The position numbers were made by a program, and so were the translations under genes. A stretch of DNA of 5,547 nt, from contig NZ_JAVRHP010000137.1 in assembly GCF_031846505.1 (NCBI RefSeq), positions 1 to 5,547 of the forward strand, read 5' to 3'. How positions within the stretch are numbered: position 1 is the stretch's first letter; every line of letters begins with the position of its first letter. Shown piece after piece: positions 1-5,547 of this stretch. Origin of the DNA: Autumnicola edwardsiae. GTDB taxonomy: Bacteria > Bacteroidota > Bacteroidia > Flavobacteriales > Flavobacteriaceae. The notes under the pieces were generated by a model, which had not been told where the DNA came from, made no database searches, and saw only the letters and a program-made list of their open reading frames with translations.

Positions 1-869
1 GCTTCGCCGTAGACGTCGTTTATTTTCAGTTTGTCTTTATATTCTTCTTCATTATAAGGAGCTTCGGCCATTTTTTTCCGCTCTTCCTCACTTAGTTCTT
101 CAACTTTATCATAAAAGCCTGGAATAGTAATATGATTGTTTTCATCTGTAAGAGAAGCGATCATTTTGCTGAGGATATTTATTGGATTTCCCACAGCACC
201 ACCATATAAACCGGAATGAAGGTCGCGGTTAGGTCCGGTAACTTCAACTTCGATATAGGAGAGTCCGCGCAGTCCGGTGGTAATAGATGGAGTATCTTTT
301 GAAATCATTCCGGTATCAGAGATAAGGATAACGTCGTTGGCAAGTTTTTCCTTATTTCTTTCTATAAACCAGCCTAGATTTTCACTGCCTACTTCCTCTT
401 CACCTTCAATCATAAATTTTACATTGCAGGGCAGTTCGTCGTTTTTGGTCATATATTCCAGCGCTTTAACGTGCATATACATCTGGCCTTTATCATCACA
501 TGCTCCACGGGCGAAGATCGCCCCTTGAGGATGAATTTTAGTATTTTTGATCACCGGATCAAATGGCGGATTCTCCCAAAGGCCTACAGGGTCTGGCGGC
601 TGAACATCGTAATGACCGTATACCAAAACTGTAGGTAAATCTTTGCTGATAATTTTTTCTCCGTATACCACAGGATGTCCCGGAGTTTCGCAGATTTCAA
701 CCAGGACACAACCGGCATTCTGCAGTTTTTGTTTAACCGCTTCGGCTGTCTTCAGCATATCCTTTTTGTAATCTGAATCTGCACTAACGGACGGTATTTT
801 TAGCAAGTCCATTAACTCCTGAACAAAACGATCTTTATTTTCTTCTACATATCTTTTGATCTCTTTCAT
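1..869 (-). CDS. M20 family metallodipeptidase, 3' end beyond the window
   Basis: This is a cytosolic di-zinc peptidase of the M20 dipeptidase/carnosinase-like group, which hydrolyses dipeptides or short peptides. The ATG at 867-869 opens 289 complete codons; family members run to roughly 460 residues, so about 170 are missing to the left. Visible motifs in order are GHYDVQP (H86 metal ligand, D88), RGACDDKGQ (D125, the likely bridging metal ligand), EGEEEVGS (E158 likely catalytic base, E159 metal ligand), SDT (D185 metal ligand) and DLHSG (H218, which in this family helps bind substrate across the dimer). The lid/dimerisation domain begins near residue 200. The last metal-binding histidine should lie outside the window. 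All visible active-site residues are intact, so the gene appears functional. It is transcribed away from the tRNA-Leu gene. Exact substrate cannot be told from sequence. Confidence 0.93.
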   Translation of the reverse strand, partial: MKEIKRYVEENKDRFVQELMDLLKIPSVSADSDYKKDMLKTAEAVKQKLQNAGCVLVEICETPGHPVVYGEKIISKDLPTVLVYGHYDVQPPDPVGLWENPPFDPVIKNTKIHPQGAIFARGACDDKGQMYMHVKALEYMTKNDELPCNVKFMIEGEEEVGSENLGWFIERNKEKLANDVILISDTGMISKDTPSITTGLRGLSYIEVEVTGPNRDLHSGLYGGAVGNPINILSKMIASLTDENNHITIPGFYDKVEELSEEERKKMAEAPYNEEEYKDKLKINDVYGE

Positions 870-889
870 GTTGTGGTTTTAGATTAAAT

Positions 890-920
890 CAAAGGTAATA
901 ATTTGAATTTTTTTTCTGAA
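890..920 (-). promoter_or_regulatory. Possible promoter of the M20 dipeptidase gene
   Basis: On the minus strand TACCTTTG (897 to 890) matches the Bacteroidota -7 consensus TAnnTTTG exactly. Twenty bases upstream there is only TTC (920 to 918) in place of the expected TTG, so the -33 element is weak. Transcription would start about 15 bases before the ATG. The call is an inference from consensus matching only. Confidence 0.4.
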
Positions 921-924
921 GCTA

Positions 925-954
925 TTTGAAAATAGAAACTATTATGTATATTTG
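925..954 (+). promoter_or_regulatory. Bacteroidota-type promoter of tRNA-Leu
   Basis: TTTG at 925-928 and TATATTTG at 947-954 are separated by 18 bases. This matches the -33/-7 pattern of the primary sigma factor of Bacteroidota (TTTG, about 19 bases, TAnnTTTG). The tRNA begins 42 bases after the -7 box, which leaves a short 5' leader for RNase P to remove. Confidence 0.7.
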
Positions 955-996
955 CATCCGCTAACCGGGAAAACGGTAGCAGATTTGTCCAAACAA

Positions 997-1081
997 GCGG
1001 GCGTGGTGGAATTGGTAGACACGCTAGACTTAGGATCTAGTGCAGCAATGTGTGGAGGTTCGAGTCCTCTCGCCCGCACCA
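997..1081 (+). tRNA. tRNA-Leu (anticodon UAG)
   Basis: The 85-base gene folds as a class II tRNA. The 7-bp acceptor stem pairs GCGGGCG (997-1003) with CGCCCGC (1071-1077), followed by discriminator A1078 and an encoded CCA. The anticodon arm is CTAGA / loop CTTAGGA / TCTAG at 1024-1040 with anticodon TAG at 1031-1033, which reads CUA and by wobble other CUN leucine codons. A long variable arm of about 13 bases after 1040 is typical of leucine tRNAs. The T arm ends with GGAGG / TTCGAGT / CCTCT, and the D loop contains the conserved GG. It is a single tRNA with its own promoter and terminator. Confidence 0.97.
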
Positions 1082-1085
1082 AAGG

Positions 1086-1115
1086 AAAAGCCGACTTTAA
1101 CGAGTCGGCTTTTTT
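1086..1115 (+). terminator. Intrinsic terminator of tRNA-Leu, possibly bidirectional
   Basis: A perfect 11-bp stem (1086-1096 with 1103-1113) encloses a 6-base loop and runs into a T tract; the core pairs AGCCGACT with AGTCGGCT. It starts 5 bases after the tRNA CCA end. The A-rich left side would also give a short T run on the minus strand, so it may stop leftward transcripts from the gene ending at 1177, although that stop codon is more than 60 bases away. Confidence 0.88.
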
Positions 1116-1176
1116 ATTACAGGTACAAATTCACCTATTAAAGGTTGAAGTTTGCACTAATAATTATAATATGTAC

Positions 1177-1698
1177 TTACTTATTACTCTTGCGGGACAG
1201 CAATATAAGAGCTGCAGAAGCTACAGCCGCAACAGTAGCTGTTTTAATGACAAAGTTTTTACGGTTATATTTCCATTCAGATTTTAGTCCGCGTTCTGCA
1301 AAAAAGTTAGGAAGATAACCTTGTTTCAGGTCATCTAGAACTCCTTCAACCATATTAATACGATCTGCCAGTATTAAGGGCACCCATCGTCCTAAGCTGG
1401 ATTCACTTTTCTTAAACGCATGCCTCCGAATCATTCCGCTAAGCCCTCGCGGAGGTGCTGCGGTACCAAAAACAGCCGTTATATTGGGCCGCTCTACCGA
1501 GTGCAGCACTTCTATATTTATGGGTTGTTGTTCCGATCGCTCCCAGGAGTAACCTTTAATTTCTTCGTCTGTACGTTTTTTGATTGGGTAAGTGGGATCG
1601 TTTTTAGGGTCTATATCAATTCCCCATCCTTTTATATGGCTGTGATCTCCGCCCCTTTTGTTTTTAAAATCTTCAGGACTGGTTTCATCTGTACTCAT
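1177..1698 (-). CDS. Uncharacterised 173-residue protein with C-terminal membrane segment
   Basis: I recognise the sequence style as a hypothetical family of Bacteroidota but know of no assigned function. The N-terminal 60 residues are polar and contain HIKGWGIDIDPKNDPTYPIK (21-40) and a charged stretch ending in YSWER. The middle has VLHSVERPNITAVFGTAAPP (64-83), GLSGMIRR (85-92) and LADRINMVEGVLDD (110-123). Residues about 149-168 form one hydrophobic, alanine-rich segment followed by RKSNK, so the protein looks tail-anchored with its main domain in the cytoplasm; no signal peptide is visible. The ATG at 1696-1698 is chosen over an in-frame TTG two codons upstream. It starts 40 bases after the dehydrogenase stop codon on the same strand, so the two are probably one operon, and it may act with or localise that enzyme. 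Confidence 0.85.
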   Translation of the reverse strand: MSTDETSPEDFKNKRGGDHSHIKGWGIDIDPKNDPTYPIKKRTDEEIKGYSWERSEQQPINIEVLHSVERPNITAVFGTAAPPRGLSGMIRRHAFKKSESSLGRWVPLILADRINMVEGVLDDLKQGYLPNFFAERGLKSEWKYNRKNFVIKTATVAAVASAALILLSRKSNK

Positions 1699-1738
1699 AA
1701 TCAATTTTTTTTAATTAATAGTTTAGGCTTGTTTTTGC

Positions 1739-2896
1739 TTAAATTCCGGCGGCAGGAGGGATAAGTACCGGTTTAATACAATTATCAAGTTTAGATGAAA
1801 AGATATGATAACCTTCTGCCACTTCTTCCAAAGGTATGCGGTGAGTAATGATCGCCTTGGGATCCAGGATACCGTTTTTTACGTGCTCTATCATTTTAGG
1901 TAATAATCTCTTTACTGAAGCCTGGTTGGCTCTTATAGTTATCCCCTTGTTAAGCACATTCCCAATAGGAACAAGCGCGTCTACCGGTCCATAGACTCCT
2001 ACGATGGAGACAATTCCTCCTTTTTTTACTGAATTTATCGCCCAGTGAAGAGCGGTTGTAGACCCACCCTGAAGAAGTAATTTTCTTCCCATAAGCGAAT
2101 TTACTTTGTTTCCTGCAGCTTCAGCACCTACTGCATCTATGCATACATCGGCTCCCAAAGAATCCGTTTGTTTTTTGATAAACACAACCGGATCTTCCAG
2201 TTCTTGAAAGTTAAAAACTTCGCACTGCGCATATTCCTTTACAAACTCCAGCCGGTAATCCAGCTTGTCAATTACAATTACACGACCTGCTCCAAATAAC
2301 CATGCGCTTTTTGCAGCCATAATTCCTATAGGGCCGGCACCAAAAACAACAACGGTATCACCTTCCTGGATACCTCCCATTTCTGCAGCCTGATAGCCAG
2401 TAGGAACAACATCTGTTAAAAGAACTGCATCATCTGGGTCCATCCAGTCAGGAATAACAGTTGGGCCAACATCAGCATAAGGAACACGCACATATTCTGC
2501 CTGCCCTCCATGATAACCACCGGTGGTGTGTGAATATCCAAATATTCCTCCTGCGGCTGTAGATTGCGGGTTTGCTTCGTGACAATTGCCGTACAGCTCC
2601 TGCTTGCAAAATGCACATTTTCCGCAGGCAATATTGAAAGGAACCATCACCTTGTCCCCAACTTTAAGATTTTCTACAGATGATCCTGTCTCTACCACTT
2701 CTCCTATAAACTCATGGCCAAAAGTTGTTCCCACTCTCGTATCTGGAACAAGCCCGTGATAAAGATGAAGATCTGATCCACAAATACAGGAGCGTAGTAC
2801 TTTTACTATGGCATCTTCGGGATGTTCAATTTCAGGATAGGGTAAGTTTTTGTCGGCACGGATACGAAATGGACCGCGATAATTTACTGCTAACAT
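1739..2896 (-). CDS. Zinc-dependent alcohol dehydrogenase, formaldehyde dehydrogenase-like
   Basis: This 385-residue cytosolic medium-chain dehydrogenase oxidises an alcohol or aldehyde adduct using a nicotinamide cofactor. Catalytic zinc ligands are visible as C39 (CGSD), H61 in GHEF and D162 in the TDV motif; aspartate as third ligand is typical of the glutathione-independent formaldehyde dehydrogenase/threonine dehydrogenase-like branch. Four cysteines C91, C94, C97 and C105 form the structural zinc site. The Rossmann fold has GAGPIG at 186-191, and D210 at the end of the second strand favours NAD over NADP. Length is full for the family and the start ATG at 2894-2896 has a GAGAAAA stretch just upstream. 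It is the first gene of a probable operon with the small membrane-anchored protein downstream. Aldehyde detoxification is a reasonable role, but the substrate is not determined by the sequence. Confidence 0.92.
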   Translation of the reverse strand: MLAVNYRGPFRIRADKNLPYPEIEHPEDAIVKVLRSCICGSDLHLYHGLVPDTRVGTTFGHEFIGEVVETGSSVENLKVGDKVMVPFNIACGKCAFCKQELYGNCHEANPQSTAAGGIFGYSHTTGGYHGGQAEYVRVPYADVGPTVIPDWMDPDDAVLLTDVVPTGYQAAEMGGIQEGDTVVVFGAGPIGIMAAKSAWLFGAGRVIVIDKLDYRLEFVKEYAQCEVFNFQELEDPVVFIKKQTDSLGADVCIDAVGAEAAGNKVNSLMGRKLLLQGGSTTALHWAINSVKKGGIVSIVGVYGPVDALVPIGNVLNKGITIRANQASVKRLLPKMIEHVKNGILDPKAIITHRIPLEEVAEGYHIFSSKLDNCIKPVLIPPAAGI

Positions 2897-3230
2897 AATT
2901 TTCTCAGTTTAGTTAAATATTTTCTTTTTCAGCTAAACAATCAACATTAAGGGGAGATAGAAAAAGTTAATTGTTTTTTAATTTTCATTAAATTACAAAA
3001 AGCAAGTGCTGAAGGAAAGTATTTAACGTTACTTTAAATTAGTTTTCATATTAATCTTAAGAGCCAATATTGACATTTTCAGATACTGGTTTTACGGCAG
3101 TAAAAAAAAATCTGTACTTTAAACCAGTACTTTCGGGCAAAGAAGAAGATTGATTTGCTGAAAGAATCAAGATCGAAATTGAATTCTAAGCCGGTAGATT
3201 TACTATTGAATGACTTAAAGAGTAGAAAAT
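2897..3230. other. Non-coding gap between divergent dehydrogenase and HD-hydrolase genes
   Basis: This AT-rich stretch of 334 bases must hold the promoters of both flanking genes. I see no exact TAnnTTTG box in a good position on either strand. The closest are TAATGTTG on the minus strand (2949 to 2942) and TAGATTTA on the plus strand (3195-3202), each with one mismatch and without a well-spaced -33 element. In-frame stops shortly upstream of 3231 (TAA at 3216-3218) show that the HD gene does not extend left. The one structured element is the inverted repeat at 3084-3129. Confidence 0.6.
3084..3129. repeat. 9-bp inverted repeat with 28-base spacer
   Basis: TACTGGTTT (3084-3092) is perfectly complementary to AAACCAGTA (3121-3129). 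The spacer contains a run of nine A residues. It lies about 100 bases before the HD-hydrolase start codon and could be a hairpin in that gene's leader, a protein-binding site, or chance; there is no T run of the kind a terminator needs. Confidence 0.4.
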
Positions 3231-3770
3231 ATGGAAAAGGAAGCACTGGAGTTTGCCCGGCAGGCACATGGTGATCAACAACGAAAATATACCAAAGAGC
3301 CTTATATAGAACATCCCAAACGGGTGGCAGAGACTGTAACTACAGTTCCCCATTCCACAGCAATGATTTGCGCTGCTTATCTGCATGATGTGGTGGAAGA
3401 TACTCAGGTTTCCATAAAAGATATTGAGCGCAGGTTTGGGCGGGAAGTTGCGGGGTTGGTACATGAGCTTACCGATGAGTATGTTAAGGAGAATTATAAG
3501 CACCTAAACCGTCGTAAACGAAAGGAACTGGAAGTAGAGCGGCAGGCAAAGATGAGTACAGCAGCGAAGACGGTTAAACTTGCCGATGTTATCGACAACA
3601 CTCGTGATATTATTAAAAATGACCGGAATTTTGCACGTCGCTATATTCCTGAAATGGAAGCTTTAATTCTAGCCTTGCAGGGCGGAAATTTTAAATTGCT
3701 GATGCGGGCATGTTATGAAGTGCAGCGGGCGAAATATTTGCTAAAAGGCCAAAAAGATGCTCTTCTTTAG
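3231..3770 (+). CDS. Stand-alone HD-domain hydrolase, MESH1/SpoT-hydrolase-like
   Basis: The 179-residue protein is one HD phosphohydrolase domain resembling small alarmone hydrolases, which remove pyrophosphate from (p)ppGpp using a metal ion; MESH1-type enzymes can also act on NADPH. Family motifs are in order: YTKEPYIEHP (H28 metal ligand), AAYLHDVVEDT (H52-D53 metal ligands, E56-D57 catalytic pair), FGREVAGLVHELTDE (69-83), and KLADVIDNTRDI with D119 as metal ligand and N123 conserved. No synthetase, TGS or ACT domain follows, so it is a hydrolase only and about the length of MESH1. The ATG at 3231 is preceded by GAGTAGAAAAT and by an in-frame stop, so the start is secure. It is monocistronic and converges on the lipoprotein gene. 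A hydrolase for another nucleotide substrate is possible. Confidence 0.88.
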   Translation: MEKEALEFARQAHGDQQRKYTKEPYIEHPKRVAETVTTVPHSTAMICAAYLHDVVEDTQVSIKDIERRFGREVAGLVHELTDEYVKENYKHLNRRKRKELEVERQAKMSTAAKTVKLADVIDNTRDIIKNDRNFARRYIPEMEALILALQGGNFKLLMRACYEVQRAKYLLKGQKDALL

Positions 3771-3816
3771 ATTTTTATAAGTGTTCTTATATGCTTGCTA
3801 ATTTATATGTGGCGAA

Positions 3817-4293
3817 TTACTCGCAGGGAATGGTTTGAGGAATAGTGGACAGGAAAACTTCCTGTGGATCACGACGATTTATATTAATAAGTTCTACGTT
3901 CTGGATCCTGTAGTCAAGATCAATGTCACCCTGGCAAAGCTGTCCGTTATTATCAGAGTCCCATTCAATTTCCACATAAAACCTCGCGTTGTTGTTATCT
4001 TCTAAATTCTGAATTGGCGCATATGGATCTGCAGGAATTTCCAGCCTGATCTCAAAGGGAAAATTTTGTGCTTCAAAATTATTGCTGGCAAGTTGAACTG
4101 CAGATGGGTTTGCTATACTATCATTTCCACCATACAGGTTCACTGTAAAACTGCGATTGCTGAAAGTAAGATCCTCGTCACTCATAAGTTCCAGTATAAT
4201 ATAATTATTATCTGCATCATCAATATCGGTGTCACAGGACAGCATCAGAATTATACAAAATGCCGTAAAAAGTAGGGTTAAAATCTTTTTCAT
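3817..4293 (-). CDS. Small lipoprotein of unknown function
   Basis: The 158-residue product has a lipoprotein signal: MKK, a hydrophobic core, and the lipobox LMLSC with lipidated C20. The residues that follow (DTDIDDAD, 21-28) are strongly acidic, similar to the acidic tethers that send Bacteroidota lipoproteins to the cell surface, so outer-membrane surface location is plausible. The mature part of about 138 residues alternates polar and hydrophobic residues like a beta-sandwich. A segment WDSDNNGQLCQGDID (111-125) fits the DxDxNG calcium-loop pattern with D112, D114, N116 and D123. C120 and C157 could form a disulfide. I do not recognise a named family. It is a single gene convergent with the HD hydrolase and divergent from the S24 repressor. 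Confidence 0.82.
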   Translation of the reverse strand: MKKILTLLFTAFCIILMLSCDTDIDDADNNYIILELMSDEDLTFSNRSFTVNLYGGNDSIANPSAVQLASNNFEAQNFPFEIRLEIPADPYAPIQNLEDNNNARFYVEIEWDSDNNGQLCQGDIDLDYRIQNVELININRRDPQEVFLSTIPQTIPCE

Positions 4294-4388
4294 CTGAATT
4301 TATAATTTTTTCAATTTAAGCTTATTTTTTTCTAAACAGAAGTTAAGTTTTTCCCTGCCCAATTAAAAATAAAAGTCATAGTTTAAAT

Positions 4389-4405
4389 AATGGAAAATTT
4401 CCATT
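4389..4405. promoter_or_regulatory. 17-bp palindrome, candidate repressor operator 1
   Basis: AATGGAAA and TTTCCATT form perfect 8-bp arms around a single central A. It lies 42 bases before the start codon of the XRE/S24 repressor and overlaps the possible -33 TTG at 4404-4406. XRE-type repressors usually bind such dyads as dimers, so an autoregulatory operator is the natural reading. Confidence 0.55.
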
Positions 4406-4432
4406 GTAGACGGATTGTATTGGATAATTTCC
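4404..4432 (+). promoter_or_regulatory. Possible promoter of the XRE/S24 repressor gene
   Basis: TTG at 4404-4406 and TAATTTCC at 4425-4432 are 18 bases apart; the second box matches four of the six fixed positions of TAnnTTTG. An alternative -7 box, TAAATTAG at 4433-4440, matches five of six but has no well-placed TTG; it would give an almost leaderless transcript. No ribosome binding site is visible before the ATG at 4448. Confidence 0.35.
4421..4432. promoter_or_regulatory. Second, imperfect copy of the operator core
   Basis: TGGATAATTTCC matches 11 of 12 bases of the core at 4391-4402 (TGGAAAATTTCC). The two copies are offset by exactly 30 bp, about three helical turns, so bound repressors would sit on the same DNA face. 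This copy coincides with the proposed -7 box. Confidence 0.5.
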
Positions 4433-4447
4433 TAAATTAGCATTATT

Positions 4448-5215
4448 ATGGGAACACCTGCAACAATTGAAATAAAGCACTTTAAAGAAGTGCGCGAGGA
4501 AAACAATTTTACTCAGTCGGAATTTGCTGACCTCCTCGGAATAAAAAATTCTACTGCAGACATTGAGCGCGGCCGTACAAAACTGTCAGGAAAAGTGGTA
4601 GCCGAACTCTTGAGGCAATTCGGGATTAATCCGCTTTGGCTTTTTGGGGATAGTGGTCAAAAATACCTGCAGATAAGTAAAGGCGATGTTAGCCCAAAGG
4701 TTGTGACGGTAAACAGCGCCGATAGTGAAAATATTGTGATGGTAAACCAAAAGGCTGCTGCCGGTTATCCGCACAACGTGCAGGATGTGGAATGGTATAA
4801 TCAATTGCCGGCGTTCGATATTCCGTTGCCAGAATTCAGGAATGCCACCTATAGAGGGTTCCAGGTAGAAGGGGACAGCATGTTGCCCAATTATCGTCCC
4901 GGGGAATGGGTAATGGCCAAAGCCGTGGGCGGTATCGATGAGGTAAGCAACAACAGGGTTTATGTTGTGGTGCTTTACGATTCGGTTTTGGTTAAAAAAC
5001 TGCAAAAATTACCTGATCCTTCTAAAATATTACTGATTTCTTTAAATGAAGAATATCTGCCCCTGGAAGTGAAGGTAAACGACATCCAGGAACTTTGGCA
5101 GGTAAACAGCAAACTCACCTTTAATCTGGACAATCCTTCAGAAAATGGCCTTTTTCAGCAATTGCAGCAATCTATGGAAGAACTTAAAAGGGAACTGAAG
5201 TCTTTCCGGAAGTAA
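4448..5215 (+). CDS. XRE-family repressor with S24 (LexA/CI-like) self-cleavage domain
   Basis: This 255-residue DNA-binding regulator combines an N-terminal helix-turn-helix (about residues 8-60; TQSEFADLLG 22-31, then recognition segment STADIERGR 35-43) with a C-terminal S24 peptidase domain (about 95-220). The likely cleavage bond is A105-G106 in KAAAGYP. The nucleophile is S144 in VEGDSMLP and the general base is K183 in VLVKKL, so self-cleavage of the LexA/CI type is predicted. Residues 232-255 form a probable short coiled coil, which may support dimerisation. It is not LexA itself, because the DNA-binding domain is XRE-type rather than the winged helix of LexA. No phage genes surround it, and the style fits a chromosomal flavobacterial regulator. 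The nearby dyads suggest it represses its own promoter, released after DNA damage or another stress; the wider target set is unknown. Confidence 0.92.
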   Translation: MGTPATIEIKHFKEVREENNFTQSEFADLLGIKNSTADIERGRTKLSGKVVAELLRQFGINPLWLFGDSGQKYLQISKGDVSPKVVTVNSADSENIVMVNQKAAAGYPHNVQDVEWYNQLPAFDIPLPEFRNATYRGFQVEGDSMLPNYRPGEWVMAKAVGGIDEVSNNRVYVVVLYDSVLVKKLQKLPDPSKILLISLNEEYLPLEVKVNDIQELWQVNSKLTFNLDNPSENGLFQQLQQSMEELKRELKSFRK

Positions 5216-5547
5216 AAGCGGGAAATAGTGCCGATAATTGGCATTTTTAGCTATCGGCCAGATTTTTTTTCTTTTGAAGCGGAATGATTTTTCTTCCGGA
5301 AGACATTTTACAAGCTTTTTTATTAAAACAGCAGGATTTCTTTCCGCATTACGGTATTATTTCAGTTGAAGTATTTATGCTGAAAAAGGTGAGTACTTAA
5401 AAATGTCAATTATCGACCTTAAGTTTCACCACGAACATCACGAATAATTTTTGAGAGTTTCCGTAGAAGACTTTTTCAGCGAAGGTCCTGATTCTTATCT
5501 CCTGTTTTCTGGTTCAGTTTAAAGTGAACGATCCAAAATGGTAATTT
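5216..5547. other. Non-coding right end with no supported gene
   Basis: After the terminator I find only short open frames. The best is a 38-codon ATG frame at 5284-5400 (starts MIFLPED, ends LKKVST) with GCGGA directly before the ATG; it matches no family I know. A 12-bp perfect palindrome TCTTCCGGAAGA lies at 5292-5303. CACGAA occurs twice nine bases apart (5430-5435 and 5439-5444). An inverted repeat GCTGAAAAAG / CTTTTTCAGC spans 5379-5480. No reading frame on either strand continues convincingly to the window edge. Confidence 0.55.
5230..5270 (+). terminator. Probable intrinsic terminator of the S24 repressor gene
   Basis: GCCGATA (5230-5236) pairs perfectly with TATCGGC (5252-5258) around a 15-base loop, and an eight-T run follows at 5263-5270 after a 4-base gap. 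It begins 14 bases after the stop codon. The long loop and gap make it weaker than the tRNA terminator. Confidence 0.65.

Noticed and set aside
952..1287. 111-codon plus-strand open frame
   Set aside because: It runs through the tRNA-Leu gene and its terminator and then antisense to the small membrane protein, so it is spurious.
1420..1764. 114-codon plus-strand open frame
   Set aside because: It is antisense to the small membrane protein and the end of the dehydrogenase gene. Its hydrophobic, phenylalanine-rich look is what A-rich coding DNA gives when read backwards.
3186..3503. 105-codon minus-strand open frame
   Set aside because: It overlaps the start of the HD-hydrolase gene antisense and its translation has no family-like motif.
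3776..3791. TATAAG / CTTATA hairpin between the convergent HD and lipoprotein genes
   Set aside because: The stem is only 6 bp, all but one pair AT, and no T run follows on either strand, so it cannot be called a terminator.
4586..5005. 139-codon minus-strand open frame inside the repressor gene
   Set aside because: It lies wholly antisense to a well-supported XRE/S24 gene with intact motifs, and its translation shows no recognisable domain.
4448..5215. Prophage or SOS umuDC-type locus marked by the S24 repressor
   Set aside because: No integrase, Cro, replication or UmuC-like frame is present on either side, and true LexA has a winged-helix rather than XRE DNA-binding domain.
5379..5480. 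10-bp inverted repeat GCTGAAAAAG / CTTTTTCAGC
   Set aside because: The arms are 82 bases apart in AT-rich DNA with no associated gene; a match this size is expected by chance in a few kilobases.

Overview
The window looks like chromosomal DNA from a member of the Bacteroidota, most likely a marine or environmental Flavobacteriaceae species. The evidence is the moderately AT-rich base composition, A-rich leader regions in place of clear Shine-Dalgarno sites, a near-perfect Bacteroidota-type promoter (TTTG, 18-base spacer, TAnnTTTG) before a tRNA gene, a lipoprotein with an acidic stretch after its lipid-bearing cysteine, and proteins that read like flavobacterial families. The genus cannot be fixed from this sequence alone.

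Layout from left to right. Positions 1-869 (minus) hold the first 289 codons of an M20 metallodipeptidase that runs off the left edge. A divergent promoter region separates it from a tRNA-Leu(UAG) gene at 997-1081, which is followed by a strong intrinsic terminator. Positions 1177-2896 (minus) carry an apparent two-gene unit. A zinc-dependent, NAD-type alcohol/formaldehyde dehydrogenase-like enzyme comes first, then a small uncharacterised protein with one membrane segment at its C-terminus. A 334-base non-coding gap with a 9-bp inverted repeat follows. Positions 3231-3770 (plus) encode a stand-alone HD-domain hydrolase of the MESH1/SpoT-hydrolase type, which probably degrades (p)ppGpp-like alarmones. 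It converges with a small surface or periplasmic lipoprotein gene at 3817-4293 (minus). Divergent from that, 4448-5215 (plus) encodes a two-domain repressor with an XRE helix-turn-helix and an S24 self-cleaving peptidase domain, followed by a likely terminator. The last 330 bases hold no convincing gene.

Most of these genes are single housekeeping or stress-related units that do not form one pathway. Two relationships stand out. The dehydrogenase and the small membrane-anchored protein are probably co-transcribed. The S24 repressor has a 17-bp palindrome and a second, one-mismatch copy of its core exactly 30 bp away in its own promoter region, which suggests autoregulation with release by self-cleavage. 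I found no CRISPR array, insertion sequence, prophage structural gene or clear new multi-gene system.
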